From Armatimonadota bacterium (GTDB lineage Bacteria; Armatimonadota; Fimbriimonadia; Fimbriimonadales; Fimbriimonadaceae), in contig JAGQUX010000002.1 of assembly GCA_020438215.1 (NCBI GenBank), positions 1-64,000 of the forward strand: a DNA stretch of 64,000 nt, in the 5' to 3' direction. Under the pieces are notes generated by a model. It was not told where the DNA came from. It was given only the letters and a program-made list of their open reading frames with translations, and made no database searches. Position numbers and translations under genes: made by a program. Shown piece after piece: positions 52,348-64,000 of the stretch (its first letter is position 1; each line of letters starts with the position of its first letter).

Positions 52348-53240
52348 CGCCCGTGCTCCGCTAGATCAAGCAGATACTTCCCGTAGCGGTTTTTTGCCAT
52401 CGGCTGGGAGATTTTGATCAATTGGTCAGCGTCAATCCAGCCCATTCGGAATGCGATTTCCTCAGGAGAAGCAATGAGCAAACCTTGGCGTTCTTCCACG
52501 GCTTGGACAAAGTTTGCGGCCTTGAGCATCGCTTCCGGGGTGCCAGTATCAAGCCAAGCAAAGCCGCGCCCGAATTGCGAAACTTGGAGCGAGCCTTCAT
52601 TCAGATAGCAGCGATTGAGGTCGGTGATTTCCAGTTCACCACGCGGAGAAGGAGCGAGGTTTCTGGCTTTTTCTGATGCGGTGCGGTCGTAGAAGTAAAG
52701 CCCCGTCACAGCGTGATTGGATTTGGGATGTTCGGGTTTTTCTTCTAGAGTTTCCGCGCGTCCTGAACCATCAAACGACACAACCCCATAAGCCCTCGGA
52801 TTCTCAACCTGATAGCTGAAGACGGTGGCTCCTTCCGTGCGGGTATTCGCTTCACGAACTATCCCGGTAAGGTTTTGACCATAGAAAATGTTGTCGCCAA
52901 GCACGAGCGCACTGGGCGAGTCAGCCAAGAAATCTTCGGCGATGATGAGTGCTTGCGCCAAACCATCCGGGCTGGGCTGAACGGCGTATTCGATATTGAT
53001 TCCCCAATCAGAGCCGTCTCCAAGTAGCCGTTGGAAAGCCTCCTGCTCGTGCGGAGTGTTGATGATCAGGACATCGCGCATCCCGGCAAGAAGCAAAACG
53101 CTCAGTGGGTAGTAGATCATCGGTTTGCTGTACACAGGGATGAGTTGTTTGCTCACTCCACGCGTGATGGGGAAGAGGCGTGTGCCGCTCCCGCCCGCGA
53201 GAACAATGCCTTTGCGTCCGTGAGGATTGATATCGGTCAT
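52344..53240 (-). CDS. rfbA: Glucose-1-phosphate thymidylyltransferase
   Basis: 298 residues. Nucleotide-binding start [50 protein letters not shown] and [12 protein letters not shown]. It makes dTDP-glucose from glucose 1-phosphate and dTTP, the first step of the pathway. Overlaps rfbB by 4 nt. Confidence 0.95.
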   Translation of the reverse strand: MTDINPHGRKGIVLAGGSGTRLFPITRGVSKQLIPVYSKPMIYYPLSVLLLAGMRDVLIINTPHEQEAFQRLLGDGSDWGINIEYAVQPSPDGLAQALIIAEDFLADSPSALVLGDNIFYGQNLTGIVREANTRTEGATVFSYQVENPRAYGVVSFDGSGRAETLEEKPEHPKSNHAVTGLYFYDRTASEKARNLAPSPRGELEITDLNRCYLNEGSLQVSQFGRGFAWLDTGTPEAMLKAANFVQAVEERQGLLIASPEEIAFRMGWIDADQLIKISQPMAKNRYGKYLLDLAEHGR

Positions 53241-54271
53241 AAAGCGATGTTTTGGTAAGTGCCGTCTTTGATGGCGTCGATCCAGGGTTGGTTCTGCAAA
53301 TACCAGGCCACAGTTTGACGAATTCCTTCTTCGAATGTGATGGATGGCGACCAGCCGAGTTCCGTTTTGATTTTGGTGGCGTCGATTGCGTAGCGGCGGT
53401 CATGCCCTGGGCGATCGGTGACGAAGGTGATGAGATCCGTGTACTTCTCAATAGGTTGATCGGTTTGCTCAGCGAGGGCGGAACAGATTTCGTGAACGAC
53501 TTGGAGATTGGTGCGCTCGGAGTTACCGCCGATGTTGTAGGTTTCTCCAACTTTTCCTTTTGTCATGACTGTCCAGAGCGCATCGCAGTGATCGTTCACA
53601 TGGAGCCAGTCGCGAACATTGAGCCCATCACCATAAATAGGGATCGGCTTGCCAGCGGTTGCGTTCTGGATGATAACGGGGATGAGCTTTTCTGGAAATT
53701 GGTACGGGCCGTAATTGTTAGAGCAGTTCGTGATTTTAACCGGAAGGTGGAAAGTGTGATAGTAAGCACGGACGATGTGATCGCTGGCGGCCTTGGATGC
53801 CGAGTAAGGACTTCGTGGATCGTAAGGAGTCGTTTCCTGGAAGAGTCCTTCTGCGCCGAGTGATCCATAGACTTCATCGGTGCTAACATGATGGAAAACG
53901 TTTTCAACCGTTTGGTTGTGTTGCCAAAGTTCTTTAGCCGCCTGCAGAAGGTTGAAAGTGCCAAGGATGTTCGACTCTAAAAACTCTTGCGGGCCAGTGA
54001 TCGAGCGATCCACATGGCTTTCAGCGGCAAAGTGGATGATATGGGTGGGCTGGAACTCCTGCACGATCTCGCGTGTTCGTTCGGCATCACGCAGGTCGCA
54101 ATGATAGAACAGGTAGTTCGGGAGATCGTTGAGAGCAACCAGATTTTGTGGATTCCCGGCGTATGTCAGGGCGTCGAGATTCAAGAACTGAATCTCGGGA
54201 TTCTGCGAAACGAACCGGTTGAGAAAATTAGAACCGATAAATCCTGCGCCGCCAGTCACTAAGAGTTTCAT
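53237..54271 (-). CDS. rfbB: dTDP-glucose 4,6-dehydratase
   Basis: 344 residues from the ATG at 54271, which begins directly with the Rossmann [27 protein letters not shown], catalytic YSASK (YxxxK) and [14 protein letters not shown] follow. It makes dTDP-4-keto-6-deoxyglucose. First gene of the rfbB-rfbA-rfbC unit. Confidence 0.95.
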   Translation of the reverse strand: MKLLVTGGAGFIGSNFLNRFVSQNPEIQFLNLDALTYAGNPQNLVALNDLPNYLFYHCDLRDAERTREIVQEFQPTHIIHFAAESHVDRSITGPQEFLESNILGTFNLLQAAKELWQHNQTVENVFHHVSTDEVYGSLGAEGLFQETTPYDPRSPYSASKAASDHIVRAYYHTFHLPVKITNCSNNYGPYQFPEKLIPVIIQNATAGKPIPIYGDGLNVRDWLHVNDHCDALWTVMTKGKVGETYNIGGNSERTNLQVVHEICSALAEQTDQPIEKYTDLITFVTDRPGHDRRYAIDATKIKTELGWSPSITFEEGIRQTVAWYLQNQPWIDAIKDGTYQNIAL

Positions 54272-54347
54272 TGCCAAACCAGAGTCCATTTTGACTAACA
54301 CGCCACCATTTGCGTCGGTTCCCCGGGAAACGAGCAAGAAAAGGTAA

Positions 54348-57293
<2,946 letters not shown>

Positions 57294-57311
57294 CGCGTTA
57301 GGGATACCCGA

Positions 57312-58490
57312 TTACACTTTTTTGCCCAAAGCATCCAGGATGAAATTGGTGACATCCTCGGCGGAACCCTCCGCAGTGAAATTGGATTCGTAACAACTCT
57401 TGGCGTTGGCGCATTTGGTTTGGTATTCCTCTTGGCTCCAAGCGTCCATTTCACGGAGCTTTTCCGCGATCGATGTTGGCGCGGTGGTCGAAATTACGCC
57501 TGCATCACCATCCTGAACTTCCAACCGAATTTTGACTTTGTCTGAGATCAGAACTGGTTTGCCGTAAGAGAGCCCCTCGGCGACAGCCATTCCAAAGCTT
57601 TCCAGATAGCTGGGACAGGCGAATGTCCAGCAGGAAGCGAGCCCGCCAGCCTTAGCTGGGCCGGTGATCAGCCCCGGCATATGAACTCGATCGGAGATTC
57701 CCAGTTCCTTTGCTTTGGCGTGAAGTTCATCTGCATAGGGGTGGTCAGTGGGGCCAGCGAGGAGAAGTTCAGTCTCGGAACCGTCCGGAAATGCCTGGGC
57801 GAAACCTTCCACGAGGCTCATCAGGTTTTTGATGGGATCGATGCGACCGAGGAACATGACGAATTTCTTTCCGATGAGCTGGGGGGCGTATTCTGAGAAA
57901 GCTTGCGTGGCTTTGTCAGGATTATATTGCGGGATTTCGGTGCCGTAACGAATGACGTGGTTGTTCGGACAAACACGGTAACACGCCGCCGATTCCTTCA
58001 GCTCGCCTTGATTCGTCCAAAGCACTCCGGAGGCATTAGCAATCACCTTTTTGAACTTCAGATGCCAGTAAGTCAGTTTCTTGAAAACCTTCGGGCTCCA
58101 GCCTTGGTGGAAATATTGGTCGTACATCCCGTGTGGAATGACGAAGTAAGGGATTCCCGAACCGATCAGGGCTTCACCTGCAGCCAAAGCTGGGAATTGC
58201 CAAACCGCGTGGAGGACAACAGCATCGTAGTTTTTCAGGTTTTCCCCTAGCCAAGCCTTCATTTCTGGTGCATGACCATACGAGGAATCGCTCGGCCCCA
58301 AAGCATGAACTTTGACGGGGAAGTTTTTGACGCAATCTTCAGCAGAGCCGTCGGAAGTCAAAACTTCAATCTGGTGCCCTTGATTGGAGCGGATTCTTGC
58401 TGTCTGCTGAATCCAGTGAAGCGGCCCACCGTACTTTGGATTCACGGTACGGGCAACATGGAGGACGCGTAGGTTTTGGCTGTGACTCAC
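57312..58490 (-). CDS. Glycosyltransferase family 4 (group 1)
   Basis: About 392 residues from the GTG at 58490, which begins just before VARTVNPKYGGPLHWIQQTARI. GT-B fold with the donor-binding region KFVMFLGRIDPIKNLMSLVEGF and ACPSYLESFGMAVAEGLSYGKPVLIS (ExxxxxxxE). An upstream TTG start at 58586 would overlap the glmS promoter. Starts 19 nt before the epimerase gene on the same strand; makes part of an envelope glycan. Confidence 0.88.
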   Translation of the reverse strand: MSHSQNLRVLHVARTVNPKYGGPLHWIQQTARIRSNQGHQIEVLTSDGSAEDCVKNFPVKVHALGPSDSSYGHAPEMKAWLGENLKNYDAVVLHAVWQFPALAAGEALIGSGIPYFVIPHGMYDQYFHQGWSPKVFKKLTYWHLKFKKVIANASGVLWTNQGELKESAACYRVCPNNHVIRYGTEIPQYNPDKATQAFSEYAPQLIGKKFVMFLGRIDPIKNLMSLVEGFAQAFPDGSETELLLAGPTDHPYADELHAKAKELGISDRVHMPGLITGPAKAGGLASCWTFACPSYLESFGMAVAEGLSYGKPVLISDKVKIRLEVQDGDAGVISTTAPTSIAEKLREMDAWSQEEYQTKCANAKSCYESNFTAEGSAEDVTNFILDALGKKV

Positions 58491-58587
58491 TAGAAGCTCT
58501 CTTAGATTATTGATTCCACAAGTTCCGTGCCGCAACACGAGTGCCGAAAGTCTGATGATGGCAGATGCGCTTTTGACGGCGTTCAAG

Positions 58588-58593
58588 TAGACT
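58588..58593 (+). promoter_or_regulatory. -10 element of leaderless glmS
   Basis: TAGACT ending 6 nt before the GTG at 58600, with no Shine-Dalgarno. It lies in the 109-nt divergent gap between the glycosyltransferase and glmS. Confidence 0.5.
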
Positions 58594-58599
58594 CGCGGC

Positions 58600-60429
58600 G
58601 TGTGCGGAATTGCAGGATATGTAGGTCAGCGGAACGCAGTTGATGTTGTGCTCGACATGATTAAGCGGTTGGAGTACCGCGGGTACGACAGCACGGGGAT
58701 CGCTTTTCCGGTTGATGGTGAGCTTCGCATCCTGAAACGTGCCGGGAAGCTCAGCGAGCTGAAAGCCGTTGTCGATGATGAAAACCCCTCCTCCCACCAG
58801 GCGATTGTTCACTCAAGATGGGCGACGCATGGTGCCCCCACCGACCTCAACGCCCACCCGCACTACGATCATGGGGCACGAATTGCTCTGATCCACAACG
58901 GGATCATTGAGAACTATATTGAGCTGAAAGAGGAGCTTGTCCGGCATGGGCATATCTTCCAAAGCGAAACTGACTCCGAAGTTGCCGCCCACATTGTTGG
59001 TCAGGAGTACCAAGAAGGAGTGCCGTTGGAAGAAGCGGTTCGGCGAGCCGTCAAAAAGCTTCGAGGAGCGTTTGCTTTTGTTGTGGTCAGCGTAGATGAG
59101 CCTGACAAAGTCGTATGTGTTCGCAATGCCAGCCCGCTGGTCATTGGGTTCGGGAAAGATGGCGAGAACATGGTCGCCAGCGATATCACGGCGATGCTCC
59201 CTTACACCAAGCAGTTTGCGATCCTCGAAAACGATATGGTCGCGGTGGTCACTCCCGATGGAGTGAAGGTCACCAATCTGAACGGTCGCCCGGTTGACCT
59301 TGAGACTTTTGAAGCGAATTACGACGTGAAATCCGCAGAAAAGGGTGGTTACGATCACTTCATGCTCAAGGAAATCCATGAGCAACCGGATGTCGTGCGG
59401 CAGTGCCTTGCCGGGCGATTGAGTGAGAAAACGGTCACGCTGGACGGGCTTTTCTCCGACCACGTATGGCAAGAAATCGACCGGGTGAACATCATCGCTT
59501 GCGGAACGGCATATCACGCGGGGTTGATGGGCAAGTACCTGTTTGAGAAGATGCTCCAACTCCCAACGGATGTCCATTTTTCCAGTGAATTCCGGTACGG
59601 TGAGCCCATTCTTTCCCCGCGGTCTTTGGCGGTGTTTATCAGCCAATCCGGTGAGACTGCGGATAGCTTGGCGGCATTGAAACTATGCCAGCAGCACCGC
59701 ATTCGGACACTGGGGATTGTGAATGTCGTGGGGTCAAGCATTGCCCGTGAAGTGGATAAGGTTCTGTTCACACAAGCTGGCCCAGAAATCTCAGTAGCAT
59801 CTACCAAGGCGTATGTTGCTCAGGCCATTGTTTTGATGCTCCTCGGCATTCACATCGCGCAGAAGAAAGAGATGCCTGGTGTCCGCACCGCTGATCTGGT
59901 TCAAGCGCTTCGGAATTTCCCGGATGCGGTGCAAGAAGCACTTGATTTGGAAGGGCAGATGCAGGAGATCGCGAAGAAGTTCGCTGATTCCAGTTTGGTG
60001 TTCTTCCTCGGGCGGCGAGCTGACGCGAATATCGCTCTGGAAGCTGCCCTTAAGTTGAAAGAAATCGCCTACATCCCCACTCAAGAGTGCCCGGCGGGAG
60101 AAATGAAGCACGGCCCGCTCGCGCTGATTGATCAAGGGACGCTGGCGGTGTTCGGGGCGACGGATAAGGAAATCCGTGAAAAGCTGGTTTCTAACATCAA
60201 GGAAATCCAGGCGCGGGGTGGACATGTTCTTGCTCTCACCGGGAATGATGACGACTCTCTCGATAAGATCGCAGAGGATGTGGTGAAGCTTCCACCTTGC
60301 GATGATCCGTATTTGGATGCGCTCGTGAGTATCGTTCCGCTTCAGATGCTGGCTTACTACATGGCGAAAGAACGCGGATGTGAGATTGATCAGCCTCGCA
60401 ATCTTGCCAAGTCCGTCACAGTCGAGTGA
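58600..60429 (+). CDS. glmS: Glucosamine-fructose-6-phosphate aminotransferase
   Basis: 609 residues, GTG start. The N-terminal glutaminase begins MCGIAGYVG with Cys2 as nucleophile, then HSRWATHGAPTDLNAHPH; the two SIS domains follow with ISQSGETADSLAAL, and the C-terminus (QPRNLAKSVTVE) is canonical. It makes glucosamine 6-phosphate for peptidoglycan and lipid or polysaccharide amino sugars. Single gene; no glmS ribozyme is visible upstream. Confidence 0.97.
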   Translation: MCGIAGYVGQRNAVDVVLDMIKRLEYRGYDSTGIAFPVDGELRILKRAGKLSELKAVVDDENPSSHQAIVHSRWATHGAPTDLNAHPHYDHGARIALIHNGIIENYIELKEELVRHGHIFQSETDSEVAAHIVGQEYQEGVPLEEAVRRAVKKLRGAFAFVVVSVDEPDKVVCVRNASPLVIGFGKDGENMVASDITAMLPYTKQFAILENDMVAVVTPDGVKVTNLNGRPVDLETFEANYDVKSAEKGGYDHFMLKEIHEQPDVVRQCLAGRLSEKTVTLDGLFSDHVWQEIDRVNIIACGTAYHAGLMGKYLFEKMLQLPTDVHFSSEFRYGEPILSPRSLAVFISQSGETADSLAALKLCQQHRIRTLGIVNVVGSSIAREVDKVLFTQAGPEISVASTKAYVAQAIVLMLLGIHIAQKKEMPGVRTADLVQALRNFPDAVQEALDLEGQMQEIAKKFADSSLVFFLGRRADANIALEAALKLKEIAYIPTQECPAGEMKHGPLALIDQGTLAVFGATDKEIREKLVSNIKEIQARGGHVLALTGNDDDSLDKIAEDVVKLPPCDDPYLDALVSIVPLQMLAYYMAKERGCEIDQPRNLAKSVTVE

Positions 60430-60498
60430 TTTTGCCAGTAAGGAAAAATTGAATTTGGCCTGAGTTGGCACGCTCTATGTACCGATATGTAGGTTACT

Positions 60499-60837
60499 AT
60501 GGGCGCTCTCAGGAAGCATCAAGAGCACATTCAAACGACGGAAATCATCATTTTTCCGTTTGAGCAAGCTCGACCGGAATTTAGTTCGCAAAAAAAGAAG
60601 GACTCTTCTTGGTCGCGATTCATGCAGTCCGAATTCATGGACGTCGTGATGTTTGAAATCAAGGCGTTTGCAATCACAGGATTAGTTGCCGCAGTATTTG
60701 TTGGTAGCTATTTCGCGGCGAACTCCGGCAAATCCAAAGCGAATTTGAATCTCACGGATTCTAGCTATTCTGCGATCACACCGCAAACCGACTCGGTTGC
60801 ATTCGACTGGGCAAACCCTGGTCGATACACTCGATAA
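60499..60837 (+). CDS. Small single-span membrane protein of unknown function
   Basis: 112 residues. Polar N-terminus with two lysine patches, one membrane helix (AITGLVAAVFVGSYFAANS, ~59-77), polar C-terminus with Ser/Asn/Asp-rich sequence (YSAITPQTDSVAF). No family recognised. It lies between glmS and the exosortase gene, so a role in envelope assembly is possible but unsupported. Confidence 0.55.
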   Translation: MGALRKHQEHIQTTEIIIFPFEQARPEFSSQKKKDSSWSRFMQSEFMDVVMFEIKAFAITGLVAAVFVGSYFAANSGKSKANLNLTDSSYSAITPQTDSVAFDWANPGRYTR

Positions 60838-60846
60838 AGCTTTCAT

Positions 60847-60921
60847 CCCCGCAAGTCAGCGGGGGTTCGTGACAAAATAGGCCGTCGGCATGGGAATTGC
60901 GCCCAGGAGTGTCGACGGCCT
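60847..60921. other. Two hairpins in the 202-nt gap before the exosortase gene
   Basis: CCCCGC/GCGGGG (60847-60864) and a longer AGGCCGTCG/CGACGGCCT pair (60879-60887 with 60913-60921) with an inner GGG/CCC. The second is followed by TTATCCTGTT. They may end the 112-residue gene's transcript or form a structured leader for the exosortase mRNA. The remaining ~120 nt to 61039 shows no ORF. Confidence 0.5.
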
Positions 60922-61039
60922 TATCCTGTTAAGAAGGACTGATTTGGAGTTTCTTTGTGCCTGAAGCGGGCACTCTTTACTAAAAGCAGTCGTTATGGAG
61001 TGAGGGCCGGATACGATCCGGGAGATTGTTTGGAGACCA

Positions 61040-61960
61040 GTGGATAACGAAGCGACGATTGAATCCATAACTGAGGAAGCGGGAGTTACCGAAGAGCCTC
61101 GTTTGCGTATAGATTTAGACACTGTTTTGGGTTGGTTGCGAATGCAGCCTGTTCAAATGGGTTTGGTGATCTTTGCGCTTTTGATTGGCGTGTTCTGGCC
61201 GGTGTTTGACTCTGTCCCAAGCCTTTGGTTTGATATGGACGGCTACTATCAGCACGGTCCGCTGATCCCGTTTGCAATCGCCTACATTCTTTATGTGAAC
61301 TGGGATAAGTTCTCGAAGATCCCTGTGAAGCAATCCTGGGCGCCGCTCATCTTCCTGATCCCGCTTTTGTATCTCAACTTTGCCGTCACGAGGTCAGGGT
61401 TCTTTAGCTCGATCCAGACTGGCATCTTGATCATGGCGGTTGGGTTCATTCTGTGGGCCTTGATCGGTTTCCGGTGGGCGTTTGCGCTGATTCCAACAAT
61501 GCTCTTCGCCACAACCGGGCTTCCTCTTTGGGAGCGCGTGATTGATGAGAACACCAATACGCTTCAGCTTTGGTCCACCGATATCACTTTCAATTTGTTG
61601 AAGATGTTCGGTTATGGACCGTTCCGAACCGAGCCGACCATTATTTACTTGGACAACTACACGCTGAACATCGCCGTTGCTTGTAGTGGGATGAAGCTGA
61701 CGATGGCCATGATTGCGTCTACGCTCTTCGTGATCTTGGTTGCTCGATTGGCGTGGTGGAAGAATCTACTCCTTGCCGCGATGGCACTGCCGCTTGCCGT
61801 TCTCATCAATGGGATGCGGATCACGGCTATTGGGATGGTGGGTCAGCATTACGGCGAGAAAGCCGGGATGCTCTTCCACGATTATGGTAGCTACATCTTC
61901 CTTGTCCTCGCGTTCTACATTTTCTATCAAGTTTCTAAATTGCTCGGGTGGAAGATATGA
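61040..61960 (+). CDS. Exosortase/archaeosortase family transpeptidase
   Basis: 306 residues, eight or more membrane helices. The catalytic triad of exosortases is present: Cys215 in NIAVACSGMK, Arg260 in LINGMRITAIG and His280 in MLFHDYGSY. It recognises PEP-CTERM tails and transfers or releases the proteins at the outer surface; three candidate substrates are at 47.1-49.4 kb. GTG start with GGAG 4 nt upstream. Stop overlaps the next start (ATGA). Confidence 0.93.
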   Translation: MDNEATIESITEEAGVTEEPRLRIDLDTVLGWLRMQPVQMGLVIFALLIGVFWPVFDSVPSLWFDMDGYYQHGPLIPFAIAYILYVNWDKFSKIPVKQSWAPLIFLIPLLYLNFAVTRSGFFSSIQTGILIMAVGFILWALIGFRWAFALIPTMLFATTGLPLWERVIDENTNTLQLWSTDITFNLLKMFGYGPFRTEPTIIYLDNYTLNIAVACSGMKLTMAMIASTLFVILVARLAWWKNLLLAAMALPLAVLINGMRITAIGMVGQHYGEKAGMLFHDYGSYIFLVLAFYIFYQVSKLLGWKI

Positions 61961-62613
61961 GAAAGAAAATCTTTGTCGTCGTCGCCGTTGTCCTTGGCAT
62001 TTTTGCCGCTTGGGGCCTGACTTCTGGTAGTACCAAGTCAACCAAGCCGGAAGAGAAATGGCTGGAAGATCAACTTATCACCGAAGTAGGTGAGTTTGAG
62101 TTGGTCAACCCGATGGACGATAACCCTAAGATCAGCTACAAGATGGATGAGAGTTCTTATGAAGCCTTGGAACCGATCGGGATGGCCTGCCAACGCATGA
62201 GCGATGATCGTGGGCGACTCTATGATGTTGTCATCATCGCCGCTGACTCGATGAAAGCTCTCCACGATCAAACGGTGTGTTTCCGAGCGCAAGGCTACGA
62301 GCTGTATTCCGACGAAATCAAGCCAATTCAAAGCGATGTCCGGGGCCAATACCCCGCGATCTTCTCAACAATTCGTCGAGATGGCGGCCCGATGATCAAC
62401 GCGATTTTGGCTTTCCGATCTCCGCGCGGAATGGTGACCTACAACCGCGCGAAAGTCGATTTCTTCTTGTATCAATTGCAAAAGGGTCAACCTGGTCGAG
62501 GATTCAGTTACCGATTTATGGGACTGGATGAGACCATTACAATGGAAGACCTTGAATTTTTTGCTCGCAACTATATGGACAAGTTGTACGAAGAGTCGGA
62601 AGGTAAAGTCTAA
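61957..62613 (+). CDS. EpsI/DUF3485 exosortase-associated protein
   Basis: 218 residues from the ATG at 61957. One N-terminal membrane helix (FVVVAVVLGIFAAWGL) and a periplasmic domain with the EpsI-type HDQTVCFRAQGYEL, which parallels the 'HxPxxCxxxxG' motif of EpsI proteins, and late DFFLYQLQKG, SYRFMGLDE. In many species exosortase and EpsI form one gene or an adjacent pair. Translation coupled to the exosortase gene. Confidence 0.88.
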   Translation: MRKKIFVVVAVVLGIFAAWGLTSGSTKSTKPEEKWLEDQLITEVGEFELVNPMDDNPKISYKMDESSYEALEPIGMACQRMSDDRGRLYDVVIIAADSMKALHDQTVCFRAQGYELYSDEIKPIQSDVRGQYPAIFSTIRRDGGPMINAILAFRSPRGMVTYNRAKVDFFLYQLQKGQPGRGFSYRFMGLDETITMEDLEFFARNYMDKLYEESEGKV

Positions 62614-62645
62614 ATCCTGGACTTGATCCGTCCGAATTGGAAAGA

Positions 62646-62676
62646 GGGGCTCGGCAAACTGTCGATCCCCTTTTCT
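62646..62676 (+). terminator. Probable terminator before flippase gene
   Basis: GGGG, 1-nt mismatch, TCG pairs with CGA, 1-nt mismatch, CCCC around a 9-nt loop, then TTTTCTTAT. Position fits the end of the exosortase-epsI unit. Confidence 0.55.
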
Positions 62677-62686
62677 TATCATCGCT

Positions 62687-64000
62687 ATGAGCCACTCCGC
62701 TGAGCCTGAAATGACGCACGAGCAGAAAATTGCTCAGTTGCGTTCGCAAAGTGTTCGGAAGTCGATGAAAGTCTCCTTGCTCAGCAAGACGATGGGTGCG
62801 CTTATCCAGTTGATTGGACTTCCCATTGCGGCGCATCACTTAGGAAAACTGTATGGTGTCTATGGCCCCCTCGCGAGTCTGATGCTCGTCGTTGGGACAG
62901 TGAACTTGGGGGTTGGCCCCGGGCTCTCACAACGGCTTTCCGGGTTGGTGCTCAAAGATCAAGAGGAGGAGGAGCGTCAATGGTTCTCGAATGCGTTTTA
63001 TCTCACTCTTTGGGCTCTGATCTTGATACTTATCATCGGCCTCGTCGTTGCTCTGTTCGTTCCGATTGACCGCATTCTAGGCAACGACTTTGTTGGTTAT
63101 CGTTCTGAGGGTAAGGCGGGTTTGATAGCAGTTGTTGTTCTGGGGTGTATCCAGAATCTGTTTTCAGCCTTTGATGGCGCATACATCGGGCTGCTGGAAG
63201 ACTATAAGGTTCGGTTTTACAATGCGATTGGATATGGTCTGTCACTGCTGGCTTTGGTGATCGTGCCTTTCTTCCCGAAGAGCCTGCCGCTTATGCTCTT
63301 TGCGGTCTTTGGAACAGCGTTCCTGCCGAAGCTGATCTCCTCATATCGATTGATGATGGTGGAGCGTCCGTATTTGCGGCCGCGTTGGGCGGATTTCGCG
63401 AAGGAGAAGTTCTCCGACCTCATCTCTTCGAATATGGCTTTTACGCTTTGCCAGATGGGTGATTTGGGAATCACTTCTTTGGGGATCATTTTGGTAGCGA
63501 ACCTTGGTGGTACGGAGGCAAGTGAGAAGGCTACGAACGTCATTTACTACCTCACAGTTTTGGCGACCGTTCAGACAATGATTACCGGGTCGGTTTGGCC
63601 GGCAATGAGCAATGCCTGGCGGCAAGGCGACATCGCATGGTTTAAGCGTGTATTTCGCAAAGCCGTTTTGATATTGCTTGGGGCGGGAACAGTTTTCGCT
63701 CTTGGGTTAGCAACCGTCGGCGAGCCAGTTATCGGCTACATTTTCAAGAATCGTGGGCCGCTGGATGGTGCAACAACCGCCTGGATGGGCGTAGCCGTTA
63801 TTATCACCTTTATCGAGATGATGCTCGTGAGTGTGTTCATGTCCATCGGAAAGTTGTGGGATGCGGCGGGGGCGTCGCTAACTCGTGGGTTGCTCGGACT
63901 GGTACTTGCCGGATTCCTTTATCGAGCGATGGGAATGCCCGGCTTTGTAATTGGGATCATCGTTGCCCGTTCGCTGAGCCTGGGTTGGATGTGGATGCGG
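62687..64000 (+). CDS. Polysaccharide flippase, Wzx/MOP family (3' truncated)
   Basis: 438 residues are visible, still open at the window end. Starts at ATG 62687 (TATCAT 4 nt upstream). Repeated hydrophobic helices with typical MOP content: GALIQLIGLPIAAHHLGKLYGVYGPLASL, TLWALILILIIGLVVALF, LGCIQNLFSAFDGAYIGLLEDYKV, and later helices to the edge. It flips undecaprenyl-linked oligosaccharide across the inner membrane. Together with rfb, epimerase, GT4 and exosortase it marks an envelope glycan locus. Confidence 0.85.
   Translation, partial: MSHSAEPEMTHEQKIAQLRSQSVRKSMKVSLLSKTMGALIQLIGLPIAAHHLGKLYGVYGPLASLMLVVGTVNLGVGPGLSQRLSGLVLKDQEEEERQWFSNAFYLTLWALILILIIGLVVALFVPIDRILGNDFVGYRSEGKAGLIAVVVLGCIQNLFSAFDGAYIGLLEDYKVRFYNAIGYGLSLLALVIVPFFPKSLPLMLFAVFGTAFLPKLISSYRLMMVERPYLRPRWADFAKEKFSDLISSNMAFTLCQMGDLGITSLGIILVANLGGTEASEKATNVIYYLTVLATVQTMITGSVWPAMSNAWRQGDIAWFKRVFRKAVLILLGAGTVFALGLATVGEPVIGYIFKNRGPLDGATTAWMGVAVIITFIEMMLVSVFMSIGKLWDAAGASLTRGLLGLVLAGFLYRAMGMPGFVIGIIVARSLSLGWMWMR

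Noticed and set aside
58491-58599. glmS ribozyme in the gap upstream of glmS
   Set aside because: The gap is 109 nt, shorter than the ribozyme, no conserved core was seen and a -10 box lies 6 nt before the GTG.
58813-59646. 277-residue antisense frame within glmS
   Set aside because: glmS is fully conserved on the plus strand; the antisense translation has no motif or start signals.
61040-62613. Exosortase with a non-PEP substrate (archaeosortase-only role)
   Set aside because: Three PEP-CTERM proteins are present in the same window, and the EpsI partner is the standard bacterial companion.

Overview
The window reads as one contiguous, gene-dense bacterial chromosome segment (roughly 50-55% GC by eye) with about 70 protein genes, one tRNA-Cys and no rRNA operon, insertion sequence, prophage or CRISPR array. 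Three tandem secreted proteins end in PEP-CTERM tails (VPEP, hydrophobic helix, RRRKK-type end). An exosortase and an EpsI-type partner lie about 12 kb away, and Tat-exported sugar-metabolism proteins, a SUMF1-domain protein and TolC, Wzx and rfb envelope genes are present. This fits a diderm, non-proteobacterial lineage such as Armatimonadota (Fimbriimonadia-like) or a Planctomycetes relative. That placement is inference from gene content, not from a marker tree.

Layout. 1-6 kb: a glycine-rich RRM protein cut by the window edge, a fatty-acid hydroxylase, an AT-rich accessory island (two paralogous winged-helix regulators and a nucleotidyltransferase), a transglutaminase-esterase fusion and a ferritin-like protein. 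6-15 kb: class I aldolase, TolC plus a LolD-like ATPase, a globin-coupled chemoreceptor broken by one in-frame TAG, YbaN, 3-methyladenine glycosylase, MscS, a DUF3298 protein and a Kbl-type enzyme. 15-19 kb: a minus-strand operon scpA-scpB-dac-rluB, followed by a thioesterase gene. 19-31 kb: tRNA-Cys, OsmC, tpiA, a thioredoxin-fold YyaL protein fused to a DsbD-alpha-like tail, alr divergent from a TetR gene over a strong operator, OppD-type ATPase, an orphan response regulator, a PDZ-hydrolase and an SRPBCC/ArsR pair. 31-43 kb: glycosyltransferase and MoxR on the minus strand. On the plus strand there is an unusual operon with a SecD-P1-like membrane protein, four related lipo/secreted proteins and RodA, followed by FtsK, ApbE, an FGE-sulfatase protein and a Gfo/Idh/MocA oxidoreductase. 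43-51 kb: MsrB, a DUF695/RraB protein, SOD, DinB, the PEP-CTERM triplet, enolase and a lone SdhC. 51-64 kb: an envelope polysaccharide region (rfbBAC, galE-like, glycosyltransferase, glmS, exosortase, epsI, Wzx-like flippase) with ligA inside it.

Recurrent features. At least nine genes carry a TAnnnT hexamer 6-7 nt before the start codon with no usable Shine-Dalgarno, which predicts leaderless transcripts. Convergent genes either end on a shared CTAA tetranucleotide (five pairs) or are separated by a hairpin. The best candidates for new biology are the SecD-P1/lipoprotein/RodA operon (33-38 kb), the winged-helix/nucleotidyltransferase island (1.8-3.2 kb), the leaderless pattern and the nonsense-split oxygen chemoreceptor.
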